A stretch of DNA of 5,967 bases from positions 1-5,967 of the forward strand of contig VXNG01000219.1 in assembly GCA_009840695.1 (NCBI GenBank), given 5' to 3'. Each line of letters begins with the position of its first letter. The stretch's first letter is position 1. The notes under the pieces were generated by a model. The model made no database searches. It was given only the letters and a program-made list of their open reading frames with translations, and had not been told where the DNA came from. The translations under genes were made by a program, and so were the position numbers. Positions 4,882 through 5,967 of this stretch are shown piece by piece. This DNA is from Acidimicrobiaceae bacterium (GTDB lineage: Bacteria > Actinomycetota > Acidimicrobiia > Acidimicrobiales > Aldehydirespiratoraceae).

Positions 4882-5967
4882 GCCGGGGCGAACTCGAAGA
4901 CGATGTTGGCCAGGCTGGCCTCGATGTCCTCAGGGTCGAGGTGGTGGATGACGGTGGTCTTCTGGGAGCCGCAGTCCCCGAAGCTGTCACAGCTGATCGT
5001 GCCGATGATGCCGCCGTACCCGCTCACCGAGTCCAGGTATTGCCTGACGCCCGACCGGTCGATGACCAGAGTGCCGTCCTCGACTGAGGACGCGGCCGTG
5101 ATGGCCTCGAGCAGCAGGGTGGCGGCGTCGTAGGCATGAGCCCAGTACGGAGCGGAGGGCGGCTCACCGTAGATCTCGCGGTAGGCGTCCAGCAGGCTCT
5201 CGGGGGTCTTTCCGGTGCTCTGATTGGAGGTGGCCCCGAATCGCAGGTCCGGCCCCGAGAAGTACACGCCGGCCGACTGCGGCAGCGACATGAAGCCGTC
5301 GTTGAGCAGGGCGGCGTCGGTGAGCAGGATCGTCTCGGCGAGACCGGCCACTCCGGGCGCCTGATCGGTCAGGAAGTCGCCGGCGGGCTGGAAGATGGGA
5401 AAGAAGAGCGCTTCGGGATTCCCGGTGGCGACCTCGGTCAGCACCGGCACCATGTCGGTGTCCTCCTTGTTGATGGCCACCAAGCCGGTGACGGTGCCCC
5501 CCAGCCGCTCGAAGCTGTCGGCGAAGGCCTGGGCTATCGACCGGGAGTAGGGGTCGCCGTCGTGTATGGCCGCCGCGGTGGCCAGGCCCAGCCCCTGATA
5601 TGCGAATCGGGCCATGGTCTCGCCCACGTACAGGCCGTTGTTGGAGGTCCGGTAGTAGCCGACGCTGTGGTTGAGGCCGGGATTGCCGGCCAGGTCTGAA
5701 GTAAGGGTGGGCGACGTGTTGGAAGGCGCGAAGAGAACCATCCCGGCCGCGGTGATGAGGGGTGAGGCGGCGACGGCCGCGGTGGAGCAGGAGGGCCCGA
5801 TCACGCCGATCACGTCCTCGTCGGCCACGATCTGCTGGGCCGCGGCCTGAGCGCCGTCGGAGGAGCACAAGTCGTCGTAGCGGGTTCCCAGGTCAACGTC
5901 GAAGCCGTGGATCGGGCCGAAGTCGGCCACGGCCAGCTCCACGCCCCGCTGGTTGGGTATGCCGAGG
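4878..5967 (-). CDS. LivJ/LivK-type ABC transporter substrate-binding protein, start missing at window edge
   Basis: The 362 visible residues run from LGIPNQRGVELAVAD to the stop. The export signal and the first strand lie beyond the right edge; GTG at 5942 is an internal codon, because the frame continues upstream with family-like sequence. It belongs to the Peripla_BP_6 family, the periplasmic or surface-anchored receptor of Liv/HAAT importers. Hallmarks are RGVELAVADFG, VIGPSCSTAAVAASPLI (54-70 of the visible part), APSNTSPTLT (80-89), YYRTSNN (104-110), the central AAIHDGDPYSRSIAQAF hinge region, PYWAHAYDAATLLLEAI (273-289) and ISCDSFGDCG near the C-terminus. The cysteine pairs C34/C60 and C326/C332 could form disulfides, fitting an exported protein. 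The ligand (branched-chain or other amino acid, amide, aromatic or aliphatic acid) cannot be deduced. It overlaps the downstream secreted-protein gene by 4 bp and is presumably served by a permease such as the one at 1-257. Confidence 0.9.
   Translation of the reverse strand, partial: LGIPNQRGVELAVADFGPIHGFDVDLGTRYDDLCSSDGAQAAAQQIVADEDVIGVIGPSCSTAAVAASPLITAAGMVLFAPSNTSPTLTSDLAGNPGLNHSVGYYRTSNNGLYVGETMARFAYQGLGLATAAAIHDGDPYSRSIAQAFADSFERLGGTVTGLVAINKEDTDMVPVLTEVATGNPEALFFPIFQPAGDFLTDQAPGVAGLAETILLTDAALLNDGFMSLPQSAGVYFSGPDLRFGATSNQSTGKTPESLLDAYREIYGEPPSAPYWAHAYDAATLLLEAITAASSVEDGTLVIDRSGVRQYLDSVSGYGGIIGTISCDSFGDCGSQKTTVIHHLDPEDIEASLANIVFEFAPA

Noticed and set aside
5136..5699. Plus-strand open frame opposite the binding-protein gene
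   Set aside because: The minus strand clearly encodes a LivJ/K-type protein there; the Gly/Val-rich antisense product is a coding shadow.
5940..5942. GTG at 5942 as start of the binding protein
   Set aside because: The frame continues upstream with LGIPNQRG, which fits the family just before VELAVAD, and a start here would leave the protein without an export signal.

Overview
The window is high in G+C and densely coded. It looks like chromosomal DNA of a free-living actinobacterium. An Acidimicrobiia-type lineage is my best guess, because of the DG-x-V...WG-x-x-x-LP...W-x-x-SP repeat module in the secreted protein and the general style of the genes, but this is inference and not proof. There are six protein-coding genes. 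No RNA genes, insertion sequences, CRISPR arrays or phage genes were seen, and no stretch longer than about 100 bases lacks a gene.

Layout, left to right. Positions 1-257 (minus) hold the N-terminal part of a LivH-type branched-chain amino acid ABC transporter permease, cut by the window edge. Positions 274-1902 (minus) encode a thiamine pyrophosphate (TPP) enzyme of the acetolactate synthase / 2-oxoacid decarboxylase superfamily. Positions 1946-2782 (minus) encode a fumarylacetoacetate hydrolase (FAH) family enzyme. An 80 bp divergent intergenic region follows. Positions 2863-3651 (plus) encode a TesB-like double-hotdog acyl-CoA thioesterase, the only plus-strand gene. It ends 15 bp from the stop codon of a convergent minus-strand gene (3667-4881) for a secreted protein with two tandem repeats and a probable alpha/beta-barrel domain of unrecognised family. 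That gene overlaps by 4 bp the end of a LivJ/LivK-type periplasmic binding protein gene (4878 to the right edge, minus), whose start lies outside the window.

How the parts may work together: the binding protein and the permease point to an ABC importer of the HAAT/Liv family, which takes up branched-chain or other amino acids, amides, aromatic acids or short carboxylates. The TPP enzyme and the FAH-family enzyme both belong to families that act on 2-oxo or 1,3-dicarbonyl acids, so a linked uptake and catabolism locus is plausible. The thioesterase would fit release of an acyl group from CoA. The substrate cannot be read from the sequence. The least understood gene is the secreted repeat-barrel protein, which is translationally coupled to the binding protein.
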